Origin: Metabacillus indicus LMG 22858
Lineage (GTDB): Bacteria; Bacillota; Bacilli; Bacillales; Bacillaceae
Length of the DNA: 64,000 bases
Assembly (NCBI RefSeq): GCF_000708755.2
Contig: NZ_JGVU02000002.1
Span: 1,550,001 to 1,614,000 of the forward strand
Reading direction: 5' to 3'
Position 1 is the first letter of the stretch. The number at the start of each line of letters is the position of its first letter. Made by a program: the position numbers and the translations under genes. This document shows positions 48,064-56,809 of this stretch, piece by piece. The notes under the pieces were generated by a model. That model was given only the letters and a program-made list of their open reading frames with translations. It was not told the origin of the DNA and ran no database searches.

Positions 48064-48635
48064 TGTTTCAATCGCTCCTTTAATTGGTGTTTACGCTGAT
48101 CGAGCTGACGCTTTTGGTGTTGCTCTATTTCCGACTTCCGAGCCTGGACGCCCGTTTCTTCATATGCCGGAAACGTACAGACAGAAACTTCATGAAGGTC
48201 CACTTTTCGGATGGTCCACTTGACCGAACCATCTTCACGAAAATCTGTGTCTTCTTTCAGGATGTTGAATCCGAAACTGCACTGGTCCACATCCCCTCGC
48301 TTTACCCGTTCATAGATGTTAACTGCGTCAGAGTCATTGGGGTTAATGCGAATCTTCCCCCATAGACCATGGCTGTCAGCCTTCAATTCAAGGGTTCCGG
48401 ATTTGTTCCGGCCAAGGACAAGGGTTGTATCGTGATTGATTAGACCGCGAATATCATTTCCAAGCGTTTCATTGAACGCTTCAGGACTCAGCTCCTCATA
48501 GGCGCCTGTCCACAATTCAGTGGCGCGATTGAACACAGCAAAATATCCCTCTATCACCATTTCCTCTCCATCGACAGCCCGGGTCTTTAATTCTGTTGAG
48601 ACGCTCCTGGTTTGACGGCCCTTAACTCTACTCAT
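48054..48635 (-). CDS. Prohead protease, HK97 family
   Basis: A 193-aa U35/S78-type serine protease that matures the capsid. Catalytic-region blocks are [22 protein letters not shown] with the His, and [10 protein letters not shown] with the Ser. ATG 48635 has GGAGG eight bases upstream, while an upstream GTG lies inside that site. It overlaps the portal gene by eight bases. Confidence 0.92.
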   Translation of the reverse strand: MSRVKGRQTRSVSTELKTRAVDGEEMVIEGYFAVFNRATELWTGAYEELSPEAFNETLGNDIRGLINHDTTLVLGRNKSGTLELKADSHGLWGKIRINPNDSDAVNIYERVKRGDVDQCSFGFNILKEDTDFREDGSVKWTIRKVDLHEVSVCTFPAYEETGVQARKSEIEQHQKRQLDQRKHQLKERLKQWH

Positions 48636-49824
48636 CGTTTTCACCTCCTTGGTTCAACTTCTTTTGATCGCCAATCATGCCAGCTGGGATATAGTTCTCT
48701 AGCATGACAAGTTCATTAAGTCCCTCTTTCGGGGAAAGGCCAATCCAATCGCGCACCTCGTTCCCTTCCATGATGCCGCGCGTATACATGTTCATGCCGA
48801 CCTCTGACAATTCCTTAATGTCATACGCGTAAAGGGAACGAGGATTAAATTTGAAATAAAGATCAGAAGCATATAAGAGCTTTCTTGTCAGCTCTTGCTC
48901 CATGCCTTTTGCAATAGGAAGCAAGGAAGAATTGATAAAATTGTTGAACTCATCTTTTTTAAATTCGCCCACGCCAACAAAAAAAGGCGGCACTCCTAAG
49001 ATGCCGGCCACCGTTCTCTTATCTATTTGTACAGCGTCATTAATTGCTAAATCGTTTAATGACAAGGGTTTAACCTGTTCAATTTTGACAAAGTCGGCAG
49101 GGACAATCCAGGGCTTGCCGCCTCCGGTTTCATTGATGTACTTGCTTAAGATTTGATCGCGGCCCTCTTCGCTGGCCAACTCTTCAGACATCGCATCAAC
49201 TGAAATAATGACGGAGGGTTTCCACTTGTCGGTCATAAAGCTATTCTTGGTTTTGGTGGCCTGCCGTAAATTATCGACAATCTCTTTTAAGACCACTTGA
49301 AAGCCCTGGCCAATGTACGGTCGTTCCGGATCAGGGTTTAAAACAAAGTGAAGGATCTCGTCATAGTTGTACGATTTTCCTTGATAGTTCACCTTATAGG
49401 CAAATTCAGTGTCGACAAAATGAACGCCAGATGGCCGTAAAGGAATAAGGTCTTGTATTAGTCCCTTTTCAAACCTGGGATAAACCACGCTGTTCCCACT
49501 TCCATCAAGAAGCAAGGTGTAAACGATGTTATACACCCAGGCTTTCCGAGTCATTAAACTATAAGGACTTATATCAAGCTTACGGGCCAGTGCGTTTCTA
49601 ACCCTCACATCACCATTGTCTGTATTTTGCATTAAGTGAATGGTCATGGAGCTGATTAAGTCTGCAATTCTGTGAACTGCCATTCGCACTTCCGGATTAT
49701 CAGACATCTTTGTATATCCTGAAACAAGAAGTGACTTGTCTTCTCCGGCCATAAAGAGCCCGATGGTTGTTAACGGTTCAGACCGGACCTGACTTTTCTT
49801 TTTACTGCGGTTTCGCTTGGCCAT
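48628..49824 (-). CDS. Portal protein, HK97 family
   Basis: A 398-aa portal protein, the twelve-fold DNA gate of the capsid. Family blocks include [39 protein letters not shown], and [15 protein letters not shown]. It has the usual length and sits between the terminase and protease genes. Confidence 0.95.
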   Translation of the reverse strand: MAKRNRSKKKSQVRSEPLTTIGLFMAGEDKSLLVSGYTKMSDNPEVRMAVHRIADLISSMTIHLMQNTDNGDVRVRNALARKLDISPYSLMTRKAWVYNIVYTLLLDGSGNSVVYPRFEKGLIQDLIPLRPSGVHFVDTEFAYKVNYQGKSYNYDEILHFVLNPDPERPYIGQGFQVVLKEIVDNLRQATKTKNSFMTDKWKPSVIISVDAMSEELASEEGRDQILSKYINETGGGKPWIVPADFVKIEQVKPLSLNDLAINDAVQIDKRTVAGILGVPPFFVGVGEFKKDEFNNFINSSLLPIAKGMEQELTRKLLYASDLYFKFNPRSLYAYDIKELSEVGMNMYTRGIMEGNEVRDWIGLSPKEGLNELVMLENYIPAGMIGDQKKLNQGGENDE

Positions 49825-49827
49825 GCA

Positions 49828-51555
49828 TCATCCTCCTTTCAGCCAAGAGCTTGCGTCAGTTGACTTCTCAATGTTTTCAAGCATACGAATAGCACCAAAA
49901 ACAGCCGCGTCGAATACATCAATGCGGAGGTTTGGCATCACTTTTTCGTATTGGATCATGTCATCTGTTTTTTCAATCGCAGCCACATTTTGAACGCAAT
50001 ATTCAAAAGCTTGTGAATGCAGATAATAGAACATTTCATCTTTTGCTTTTTTCTCAATCCGCCGGAAACCTTCTGATTTCTTATAAAAGTATTGCGGCTG
50101 ATCAATCATTTTGAAGCCTTTCTTTTTCATATCGACAAAAAACTCACGGGAGAACTTGCGGTCAAATCCTACCTGCTTCACCTTGAATCCCATCTTCTTC
50201 ATATTCGCAAACCAATTGACTATGTCCGAGTGATTGACGGTGGCAGTATTACACATATTCAGCCACCCATCATCCCTCCATCCAAACAGAGGAATATTAT
50301 CCTCCTCTGCCTTTTGGGTTGCGGCCACTATCGGGAACCAGGCATGCGTAACAGCAATATCAACGCCTTTATAATTTCCATAAAGGGCAGCTGCTGTTAA
50401 ATCGTGCATTTTCGAAAGGTCGGCGCCGCCATACCAGTCTATATTCAGCTTAATCAGATCCTTGATTGTCCACTTGTACTTCCTATCAGAGACTTTAAAC
50501 TCGTCAATATTAAAATAGGCCCTCATCGCTGACGTGTAGATGTTCAGTGACTTGGCCAGAAAGTCTTTGCGCTGCTGGGGATCGTTTTGAGCCTGCAGGG
50601 CGTCGTTCAAAATATCATCCGGCCGAATAGAAACGCCATAAGCCGGGTTTGCTTTTTGATGTTCAATAGGATTTGTATAGTCTACATTCCCTTTTTCATC
50701 CTCGTCAGCTTTTGCAATAAAGACAAAATAGGCTTCGTCCTTAATCGTCCCGTCTAAAATCTTTTTACAATACTGCAGGCGCTGATAGCAGAAGCTCGTC
50801 ATATCATCGCCGGCTGTCGTAATGCCAATCATCAGCTTGTTTGTATAAGCTTTCATGGCTTCCTTGATGATGTTGTATTGCTTCGGTGTTTTATAGGCGT
50901 GCAGCTCATCAGCAATGGAGATGTTACAGTTTAGTGAGTCCTGTTTATCCGGATTGGCCGCAAGTGCCTGGATGTAAAGCGAACCGTCCCCTAAATCACC
51001 GGAGATTGAGTGTTCCTGGTTGTTGTCGATTACACGGAAATTTTCTTTCTCCCCCATTTGTCCCAAGTTAAAATTGATAAAGTTGAAACTTTCCAATGAC
51101 TGCTTCAACGCGGCAGCAACGATGTACACTTTACTTCCACTCTTCCGGTTCAATAGCCCCAACGCCCAAGCGAGGCCAGCCGCAAAACTTGTCTTGATGT
51201 TTTTTCGAGGGATATAAATAAATGCCTCTTTGAACCGGCGGATCTTCGTCCCCTTTTTATAAAAGCCAAGCAAATTGTAAACCTGGAATTTGTGAAAAGG
51301 CTCTAATAAAAAGGGTGTGCCCCTCAAAGGAGTTCCGTCCAGCATTTCTCCCTGGGCATGAACAAAGGTTTTTTCGATGATTCCTATGACGAACTCTGCA
51401 TCCTTTGGATCAAACTCATAATCCGGATTCTTTAAGTCGCGCAAAAAGCGCTCGCATCCTTGAATTTGTTCCCGGTTTACAAGCTTCCTGCGTTCTATAA
51501 TGCTGTTGGCATACTCCATTACCACGTCATAGTTCTCGTATTTTTTCTTTTTCAT
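49828..51555 (-). CDS. Terminase large subunit
   Basis: A 575-aa packaging motor ATPase and nuclease (HK97-like group). Walker A is the non-classical [16 protein letters not shown] near residue 113, Walker B is [13 protein letters not shown] near 212, and the nuclease domain follows with conserved Asp in [15 protein letters not shown]. It overlaps TerS by four bases. Confidence 0.95.
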   Translation of the reverse strand: MKKKKYENYDVVMEYANSIIERRKLVNREQIQGCERFLRDLKNPDYEFDPKDAEFVIGIIEKTFVHAQGEMLDGTPLRGTPFLLEPFHKFQVYNLLGFYKKGTKIRRFKEAFIYIPRKNIKTSFAAGLAWALGLLNRKSGSKVYIVAAALKQSLESFNFINFNLGQMGEKENFRVIDNNQEHSISGDLGDGSLYIQALAANPDKQDSLNCNISIADELHAYKTPKQYNIIKEAMKAYTNKLMIGITTAGDDMTSFCYQRLQYCKKILDGTIKDEAYFVFIAKADEDEKGNVDYTNPIEHQKANPAYGVSIRPDDILNDALQAQNDPQQRKDFLAKSLNIYTSAMRAYFNIDEFKVSDRKYKWTIKDLIKLNIDWYGGADLSKMHDLTAAALYGNYKGVDIAVTHAWFPIVAATQKAEEDNIPLFGWRDDGWLNMCNTATVNHSDIVNWFANMKKMGFKVKQVGFDRKFSREFFVDMKKKGFKMIDQPQYFYKKSEGFRRIEKKAKDEMFYYLHSQAFEYCVQNVAAIEKTDDMIQYEKVMPNLRIDVFDAAVFGAIRMLENIEKSTDASSWLKGG

Positions 51556-51899
51556 TTCAGGCTGCTCAAAACACTAGCCAGCGATGAGGTTTTTTTCTTT
51601 TCAATGGGGGAATCGCTGGATTTCGGATTAAGGCAGAGACGATCGGAGTATGCCAAAATGTCCTTCCGAAGTGATTCCAGGGATGCAACAATCGGGGATT
51701 TTTTTGCACCTCCTGCAGCAGTATATGACTCGTATTCATATCCCTCATCTTTGAATTGCTCATTCAACCGGTTGTATTGAAAAACAAGTTCGGCATAGAT
51801 GTCAATCAAGCGATTATACTGGGGTTTATGCACTCCGAGCTCTTTCATATCCGAGATCGTTTTTCGTTTAATCGTTTCTTTGGACGGCAGCTTCGTCAA
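51552..51899 (-). CDS. Terminase small subunit, P27 family
   Basis: A 115-aa P27-type small terminase subunit that recognises the packaging site. It has the family core [20 protein letters not shown], then [20 protein letters not shown] and a flexible tail. It lies directly upstream of TerL, with a likely packaging region upstream of it. Confidence 0.88.
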   Translation of the reverse strand: MTKLPSKETIKRKTISDMKELGVHKPQYNRLIDIYAELVFQYNRLNEQFKDEGYEYESYTAAGGAKKSPIVASLESLRKDILAYSDRLCLNPKSSDSPIEKKKTSSLASVLSSLK

Positions 51900-51910
51900 C
51901 GCCTTCTCAC

Positions 51911-52046
51911 CTCCGAAAAAAAATTTTTGGAAAATCGCTCTATTGGAAAAAGTTCCCCCCCTCGGTCCCCAGAAAAAAATATTTTTTTAAAAAAGTTAGG
52001 GGGGGTTAAACAAAGAATAAAATTTAGGTTTTTTTTTGAGATTTTT
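51911..52046. other. Non-coding gap between HNH and TerS, candidate cos/pac region
   Basis: A 136-bp gap with long A and T runs and two homopolymer C/G blocks (CCCCCCC near 51954 and GGGGGGG near 52000). It is the only gap in the packaging module. In HNH-carrying cos phages the cohesive-end site usually lies here, between the HNH gene and TerS. The exact nick sites are not visible. Confidence 0.4.
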
Positions 52047-52358
52047 CTAAATGATTTTTTCATAATCTCTCATTCTTTCAGCGCGTTCTACCCACCACTC
52101 ACCCAAGGTAGTCAGACGATCAGTTGTCCGGTCGTGCATCTTATCATGACACCTATTGCATAAGCTCAACAGATTCCATGTAGCAAGTCGAAGCTCTGGC
52201 TTGTCCAATAAAGGATTGATGTGATGAACCGTGGATGCTGCTGTCTTCTTTCCATAACGTTTGCATTCTCTACACTCATATAAGTCACGCTTCAAGATTC
52301 TTATACGTTTGCACTCCCAAGTTGAAGACTTATAGAATTTATTAGCGTATGATTTCAT
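52047..52358 (-). CDS. HNH endonuclease (packaging-associated)
   Basis: A 103-aa HNH nuclease with two zinc CxxC pairs (YECRECKRYG and SLCNRCHDKMHD) and the catalytic block STVHHINPLLDKPELRL. Such proteins next to terminase genes are needed for cos cleavage by the terminase in HK97-like phages. Confidence 0.92.
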   Translation of the reverse strand: MKSYANKFYKSSTWECKRIRILKRDLYECRECKRYGKKTAASTVHHINPLLDKPELRLATWNLLSLCNRCHDKMHDRTTDRLTTLGEWWVERAERMRDYEKII

Positions 52359-52384
52359 TGTTTCACCTCAAATAAAAAGACACC

Positions 52385-52936
52385 CTATTCCTCGGCGCCT
52401 AAACTTACTAATACTTTACTCAATAATTCCAAGAGTTTATCGTGATCTTTTATGAAACTATCATTCACCATGAAATGTGGTTCACCATCTTTATAATATA
52501 AAATTCTAAAAGCCTTGTAAGACATAATAGCATCACGAATGGCTTGGGTTTCTTCTTCAGTAAAGTAAGTCCCTAAATCCTGATTAGTGATAAATATTTT
52601 TTCTGGAAACATCTTCATTTTTGCAGCAGAATAATTTGATTTGTTTGCCTCCAGGTATAAACACAAGAAAGTCACTTGATCAATAACATCTCGTTTTAGG
52701 TGATTTCTAATTTGTTTCTTTTGTTCGGTCTGTAAATCCATCATCGCCTTTGCAATCTTTACACTTTCTACTGATGCTTTAGTGGCTTCTTCAGCTGCTC
52801 TCGCGGATTGAACTGCTGCTTCTGCAGATTTCTTATTTGCACTAAAAATTAAGAAACTAAAAAAACCCGTCACTATTACGCTTAACCCAGAAATACTTAA
52901 GCTTAAAATCTCTACTGTGTCCAACACTTTCTCCAC
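52385..52936 (-). CDS. Single-pass membrane protein of unknown function (183 aa)
   Basis: One N-terminal membrane helix (residues 12-32) is followed by an Ala/Glu-rich coiled coil (SAEAAVQSARAAEEATKAS) and a soluble C-terminal domain. It stands between the HNH gene and a plus-strand pair, outside normal structural genes, and its DNA is AT-rich. It may be a lysogenic-conversion or superinfection-exclusion gene, but that is inferred from position only. Confidence 0.6.
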   Translation of the reverse strand: MEKVLDTVEILSLSISGLSVIVTGFFSFLIFSANKKSAEAAVQSARAAEEATKASVESVKIAKAMMDLQTEQKKQIRNHLKRDVIDQVTFLCLYLEANKSNYSAAKMKMFPEKIFITNQDLGTYFTEEETQAIRDAIMSYKAFRILYYKDGEPHFMVNDSFIKDHDKLLELLSKVLVSLGAEE

Positions 52937-53012
52937 CTTTCAATTTACAATTCCACAACTAAGAGGATTTACCTCTTATAATGACGAATAATGTAAAAAA
53001 AGAGGTGAGAAC

Positions 53013-53246
53013 ATGTCATATGCATGGTTGCATAACAGTAAAATAGATATATCTATTGTCACTATTAATGAAAAAGATTATATTGTATATTTGACAAAAG
53101 TTGGTTCTATACAACCAAAATTGGTCGAAGAGATTGAAACTGGGAAAAGAATAAGACTTAATGATGTTCGAGATGAAATAACTTCTATAAATCCTAATGC
53201 CGAAGTTGATGAAATGATAATTTTTATGATAAATAAATTGCAATAA
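53013..53246 (+). CDS. Small hypothetical protein (77 aa)
   Basis: A soluble 77-aa protein (strand-rich N-terminus, IDISIVTINEKDYIVYLTKV). GAGGTG lies seven bases before ATG 53013. It lies on the plus strand, opposite to the late genes, 87 bases before the DUF4145-type gene, so the two may be one transcript expressed from the prophage. No family is recognised. Confidence 0.55.
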   Translation: MSYAWLHNSKIDISIVTINEKDYIVYLTKVGSIQPKLVEEIETGKRIRLNDVRDEITSINPNAEVDEMIIFMINKLQ

Positions 53247-53333
53247 TATACTTCTTATATCCGCTATGAGTTTCTGACATATTCTAATGTAATATTTTGA
53301 GAACTTGCAAAAAAAATTAAGGAGCATTTTTCT

Positions 53334-54023
53334 ATGGATAATTTAAAAGAAGTTATAGTTTCAAAGCCAAACACACCCTATTTCTCAAACTTAAAAATTA
53401 AGATACCAAGATTTTGTCCCCATTGTAATCAAGCAATTTCAGCAATAACAGTTGAATATTATCGTTTGAGTTATATAGGAAATGAAGAAGCACTAAATGT
53501 CTTACTTCATAAATGCCCTGATTGTGAAAAATTCTTTGTTACTTTACATAAGAGATACAAGGAAAATAATCAAGAGTTAGAGTACATATCCGTCTATCCG
53601 AACCAAAAAAAAGTTCAGTTCCATGATTTAATTGAAAAAATTTCTCCCAGGTTTATAGACGTCTACAACCAGGCTTATACGGCGGAACAACAAAATCACT
53701 TAGACGTGGCTGGCGCTGGTTACCGTCTAGCATTAGAAATTCTTATTAAGGATTTTGCAATTAATGCCTTGCATGAAGATCCAAAAGTAGTAAAAAGAAA
53801 ATCATTAAGTAATGCTCTAAAAGATTATTTAGATGAGCAGGAAGCCTTGACTTCAGCAGATGTTGTCCGCATACTCGGGAATGATTACGTTCATTACGAG
53901 CAAAAACATGAGGGAGTGGAGTTTACAGAACTCAAATGGTACTTAGAAATGTTCATTAAGAGGCTTGAAGCTAAGCTACTTTTCCTCAATCCCCCAGTCC
54001 CTACTCGAATGATTGATGCTTAA
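53334..54023 (+). CDS. DUF4145-type zinc-finger protein
   Basis: A 229-aa protein with an N-terminal zinc pair (RFCPHCNQ at residues 24-31 and KCPDCEKF near 62) and a C-terminal helical domain of the DUF4145 type (AGAGYRLALEILIKDFA, then VVRILGNDYVHYEQKHEG). DUF4145 belongs to the HEPN-like helical group often seen in defence systems and restriction enzymes; the GNDYVH motif here fits. AAGGAG lies nine bases before the ATG. Function unknown. Confidence 0.7.
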   Translation: MDNLKEVIVSKPNTPYFSNLKIKIPRFCPHCNQAISAITVEYYRLSYIGNEEALNVLLHKCPDCEKFFVTLHKRYKENNQELEYISVYPNQKKVQFHDLIEKISPRFIDVYNQAYTAEQQNHLDVAGAGYRLALEILIKDFAINALHEDPKVVKRKSLSNALKDYLDEQEALTSADVVRILGNDYVHYEQKHEGVEFTELKWYLEMFIKRLEAKLLFLNPPVPTRMIDA

Positions 54024-54174
54024 ATTGTATTGAGATTTCAGAATTGGCTAATTCGTTTTTTAAAGAGTTAGCCTCTTTTAATAATTCATTAAGTTTGTTT
54101 AACTTCTCTAATGTTTCATCAATACCAATCGCTTTAACATCTAATCTCAGACCACCCATATTGATTTCACTCAT
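54001..54174 (-). CDS. Short helical phage protein (57 aa)
   Basis: ATG 54174, eight bases after AAAGGATG, encodes 57 residues of the common small phage type with a conserved-looking core GIDETLEKLNKLNELLKEAN. Related short proteins occur throughout Firmicute prophages. It overlaps the last 23 bases of the DUF4145-type gene on the opposite strand. Function unknown. Confidence 0.6.
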   Translation of the reverse strand: MSEINMGGLRLDVKAIGIDETLEKLNKLNELLKEANSLKNELANSEISIQFKHQSFE

Positions 54175-54253
54175 AAAGAGAACATCCTTTCTAAATTAAG
54201 TTACCAGTTAACAGGCCTATTGCCTGAAATATAAAAAGCACCATATAGGTGCT

Positions 54254-54703
54254 TTAAATCGTTATTTTGTTTAATATACTCTGATTCAAGTCTTCTTCTA
54301 AAAATTTAATAAGTGAATCCCAATATTCTTCTTTTGTAAAAATAAATTCCTTTGGTTGATCATTAGTAACAATAACTTCAAATTTTATACAGTCATGATC
54401 TAAATAGACAATGATATCTCCATATGATATGAATTCCTCTGATAAGAACTTGATTTGATCACTTAATTGTACAAACTCTTTACTATATTTAGCATCAATA
54501 TTTGGATCCTTTAATATCTCATCAATTCTAAGACCAATTTTACTTATTTCTTTTTGATTATTTTTAAGTGATTTCACCTGGAATTTCTTAAGAAAAGGTG
54601 AACTTTCCACTTGCTCTATAATATAAATGACTTTATGTGTAGCGTTTAAACCTTTAAAAACCATTTCAACTTTGTCAAATTTGGCTTGCAAACTAACCGA
54701 CAT
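54254..54703 (-). CDS. Hypothetical protein (149 aa)
   Basis: A soluble alpha/beta protein with charged helices and a strand pair (GDIIVYLDHDCIKFEVIVT). GGAGGTG precedes ATG 54703. It lies in the AT-rich accessory block. No family is recognised. Confidence 0.6.
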   Translation of the reverse strand: MSVSLQAKFDKVEMVFKGLNATHKVIYIIEQVESSPFLKKFQVKSLKNNQKEISKIGLRIDEILKDPNIDAKYSKEFVQLSDQIKFLSEEFISYGDIIVYLDHDCIKFEVIVTNDQPKEFIFTKEEYWDSLIKFLEEDLNQSILNKITI

Positions 54704-54927
54704 ATACTCACCTCCCTATTGTCATCAGTTTCGACAACATAAGATGAAATCCTGCATTAAACAGGAATATTCCTCCTTTAATTTATCTGTAGAGCCTTAT
54801 CAAATCCATTTAACACTGTCTCTTCATGTAGTCCAGTGCATCTTCTTATACAATTCAAAGTATTTTTGTTCTGCTAAGGTGACAATTCCTAACTATCTTA
54901 CCTAATCTCATTCTTCTTTTAAGGCAT
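54704..54927. other. Non-coding stretch in the accessory block
   Basis: About 220 bases of AT-rich sequence with no supported gene on either strand. It probably holds the promoter of the 149-aa gene, but no convincing -35/-10 pair was chosen. Confidence 0.4.
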
Positions 54928-54963
54928 AGAAAAAGCGCCCTCCCGATTGGAAAAACGCTTTTG
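54928..54963 (-). terminator. Terminator of the 482-aa gene
   Basis: Minus-strand AAAAGCG pairs with CGCTTTT around an 18-base loop and runs into T. It is 98 bases downstream of the stop of the HEPN-like gene. Confidence 0.55.
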
Positions 54964-55060
54964 AGTTATTTTGTTAATATCATATTATCAGGTATAGTGG
55001 TTAATGCTCTGCCGTACTTCTGCCATTTTTCTGCTTATCGTCTGCAATAATATTTTCTTT

Positions 55061-56509
55061 TTACAAGTTTAACGTTAGGCGTTTATATTCAGTATCATTT
55101 TTTAGATTTTGAAGGTTATTATTAGGTGTTTTAAATAAATATGTTAAAACCTGTTGAAGTTTCACATCTGCAACTCTAGGTAAAAACTGTTCTATAAGAT
55201 TATTAAACCTTGTAGAACATCGAGAAAATTGCAACCTTGATTTAACATCACTATCATTAATAAGCTTTACAAACTCTCTTATTTGAGGTTCGGTAAATCG
55301 ATTGATAAGATCATCATAATAGATTGATGCAGAATCAGAGACCCCATAACCATTTCCAATGTAACACATAGTTAGTACTTTCACATATTTATCAATAACT
55401 ATTAACGGTATCTCACCTGTCTGCGGAACATATGCAGATAGTAGTCTTGCATGAGGTGGCTCATTGTGGAAATTATTAAACCCATTATGGGCCGAAAACA
55501 AGTTATCTAATGCCATATCCATATCGACTGCAATTTGTTCTTCTGGCAAATATGATAATCCTTGTACAAATTGCAAAAACTCATGAGCTAAGCCCTTTCT
55601 AAATAAATCTGCATTTGCTGAATAAACTGCATACTTTAACCCTAGACTTCTCTTAGATTCTACAGAACAGTTTTCCCATAAAGAAGGTGCTACTAGTTTT
55701 AAATTATTTTTTATTTTGACATCTAATTGAGGGTCCGTATACATTCCAAAAACTGCTCTGATCGTAGAATCTACTAAATCCACTGGTAACATTTCAATAT
55801 TAGAGTTAATAGGTGGTAAATCGATGGTTGAGAGTATATTGGTTCTCAAATTATTTAATAACCTTTTCACTTCCAAAACAGGTCCTTCCGGTTCTTTTGC
55901 TAAGACTTCCTTAATGCAAGTTTGTAACCAGCTTGTTAGCTGTAAACCGTCTAAGTCGTTATGGTTTGGATGGGCCGCACTAGCGTGATTCCTCATATCA
56001 CGAATGTAATCAAGATGCTTATAACCAATATCCGTTATTATTCCAGTATCCTTACAGCCTTTAATTAATTCCCATTCATCTAGTTTCTTTAAATCTTCTT
56101 CTGTTTTGAAAGTAGCTCGACGTTTAGTGTCGGTTACAATACTGTTTAAAAAATAATCCATATCAAACCTAATAACTTTTTTACGTAAATTGATTACCGT
56201 TTCGTTCCAAAGAAAATTTAATGCAGCATCGAATAAACCAGCCCCACATGCTGCTATAAATTTAGAAATGTACATAGAACTACTTTTTAATTCTGGAGTC
56301 AACCGGTTAACTACCCTAGGTAGATTGTCCAAGACGTCCATTCTCTCGTCTGGAGTGACTAAAATATTCTGAGAAGGTAAATCAAGATTTTCTAAGTATT
56401 GTTGAAGCCCTTTTGAAAAAGCATCAACAGATGGTCCTACTTCATAAGCATCAACAGATTGCGCTACTTCATTACTAGTATTAATGGTAATTATCTCGTT
56501 TTTATCCAT
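55061..56509 (-). CDS. Unknown 482-aa protein with a HEPN-like RN-X6-H motif
   Basis: A large soluble protein that I do not recognise. Residues 163-182 (GYKHLDYIRDMRNHASAAHP) are helical and contain R173-N174-X5-H180, resembling the Rx4-6H catalytic motif of HEPN ribonucleases, followed by Pro-Asn. The remaining 300 residues are helical, without membrane segments, ATPase motifs or known domains. The start ATG 56509 has AGGGGA six bases upstream. It is a single gene with its own terminator, AT-rich, divergent from the 649-aa gene. Position and motif suggest a prophage-borne defence or toxin gene; this is inference. Confidence 0.6.
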   Translation of the reverse strand: MDKNEIITINTSNEVAQSVDAYEVGPSVDAFSKGLQQYLENLDLPSQNILVTPDERMDVLDNLPRVVNRLTPELKSSSMYISKFIAACGAGLFDAALNFLWNETVINLRKKVIRFDMDYFLNSIVTDTKRRATFKTEEDLKKLDEWELIKGCKDTGIITDIGYKHLDYIRDMRNHASAAHPNHNDLDGLQLTSWLQTCIKEVLAKEPEGPVLEVKRLLNNLRTNILSTIDLPPINSNIEMLPVDLVDSTIRAVFGMYTDPQLDVKIKNNLKLVAPSLWENCSVESKRSLGLKYAVYSANADLFRKGLAHEFLQFVQGLSYLPEEQIAVDMDMALDNLFSAHNGFNNFHNEPPHARLLSAYVPQTGEIPLIVIDKYVKVLTMCYIGNGYGVSDSASIYYDDLINRFTEPQIREFVKLINDSDVKSRLQFSRCSTRFNNLIEQFLPRVADVKLQQVLTYLFKTPNNNLQNLKNDTEYKRLTLNL

Positions 56510-56809
56510 GTCTAATCCCCTATCTTTAGTATAAAAATTTGAGTTTTGTTAGTTATATTTCACAAAAAATTATTCTTTTATATTAATTAGACATATTATC
56601 CTTTTTTCCCTCTAATTACCCATATCTTATATTGTGTTGAATTGATAAATGTACTACGAAGGTTGTCCTGTATGTATTCAAGGCCCATTTAAAAAATGAG
56701 TAACACAAATATATAATGAGGAGTATTGTAGTTTAAACCTACACTTGTAATTTATGGTAGTATTTAATGAAAGCAATAAAAAATTCATTCTGATAATAAG
56801 AGGTAACTT
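56510..56809. other. Divergent intergenic region between the two large accessory genes
   Basis: 300 bases, very AT-rich, with no coding frame. It must hold the promoters of both divergent genes. Candidate -10 elements exist (such as TAGTAT near 56757), but none is well supported, so nothing more is claimed. Confidence 0.4.

Noticed and set aside
54720-54905. Plus-strand coding frame in the gap after the 149-aa gene
   Set aside because: No ribosome site, Cys/Tyr/Leu-rich composition, and its start overlaps the opposite gene.
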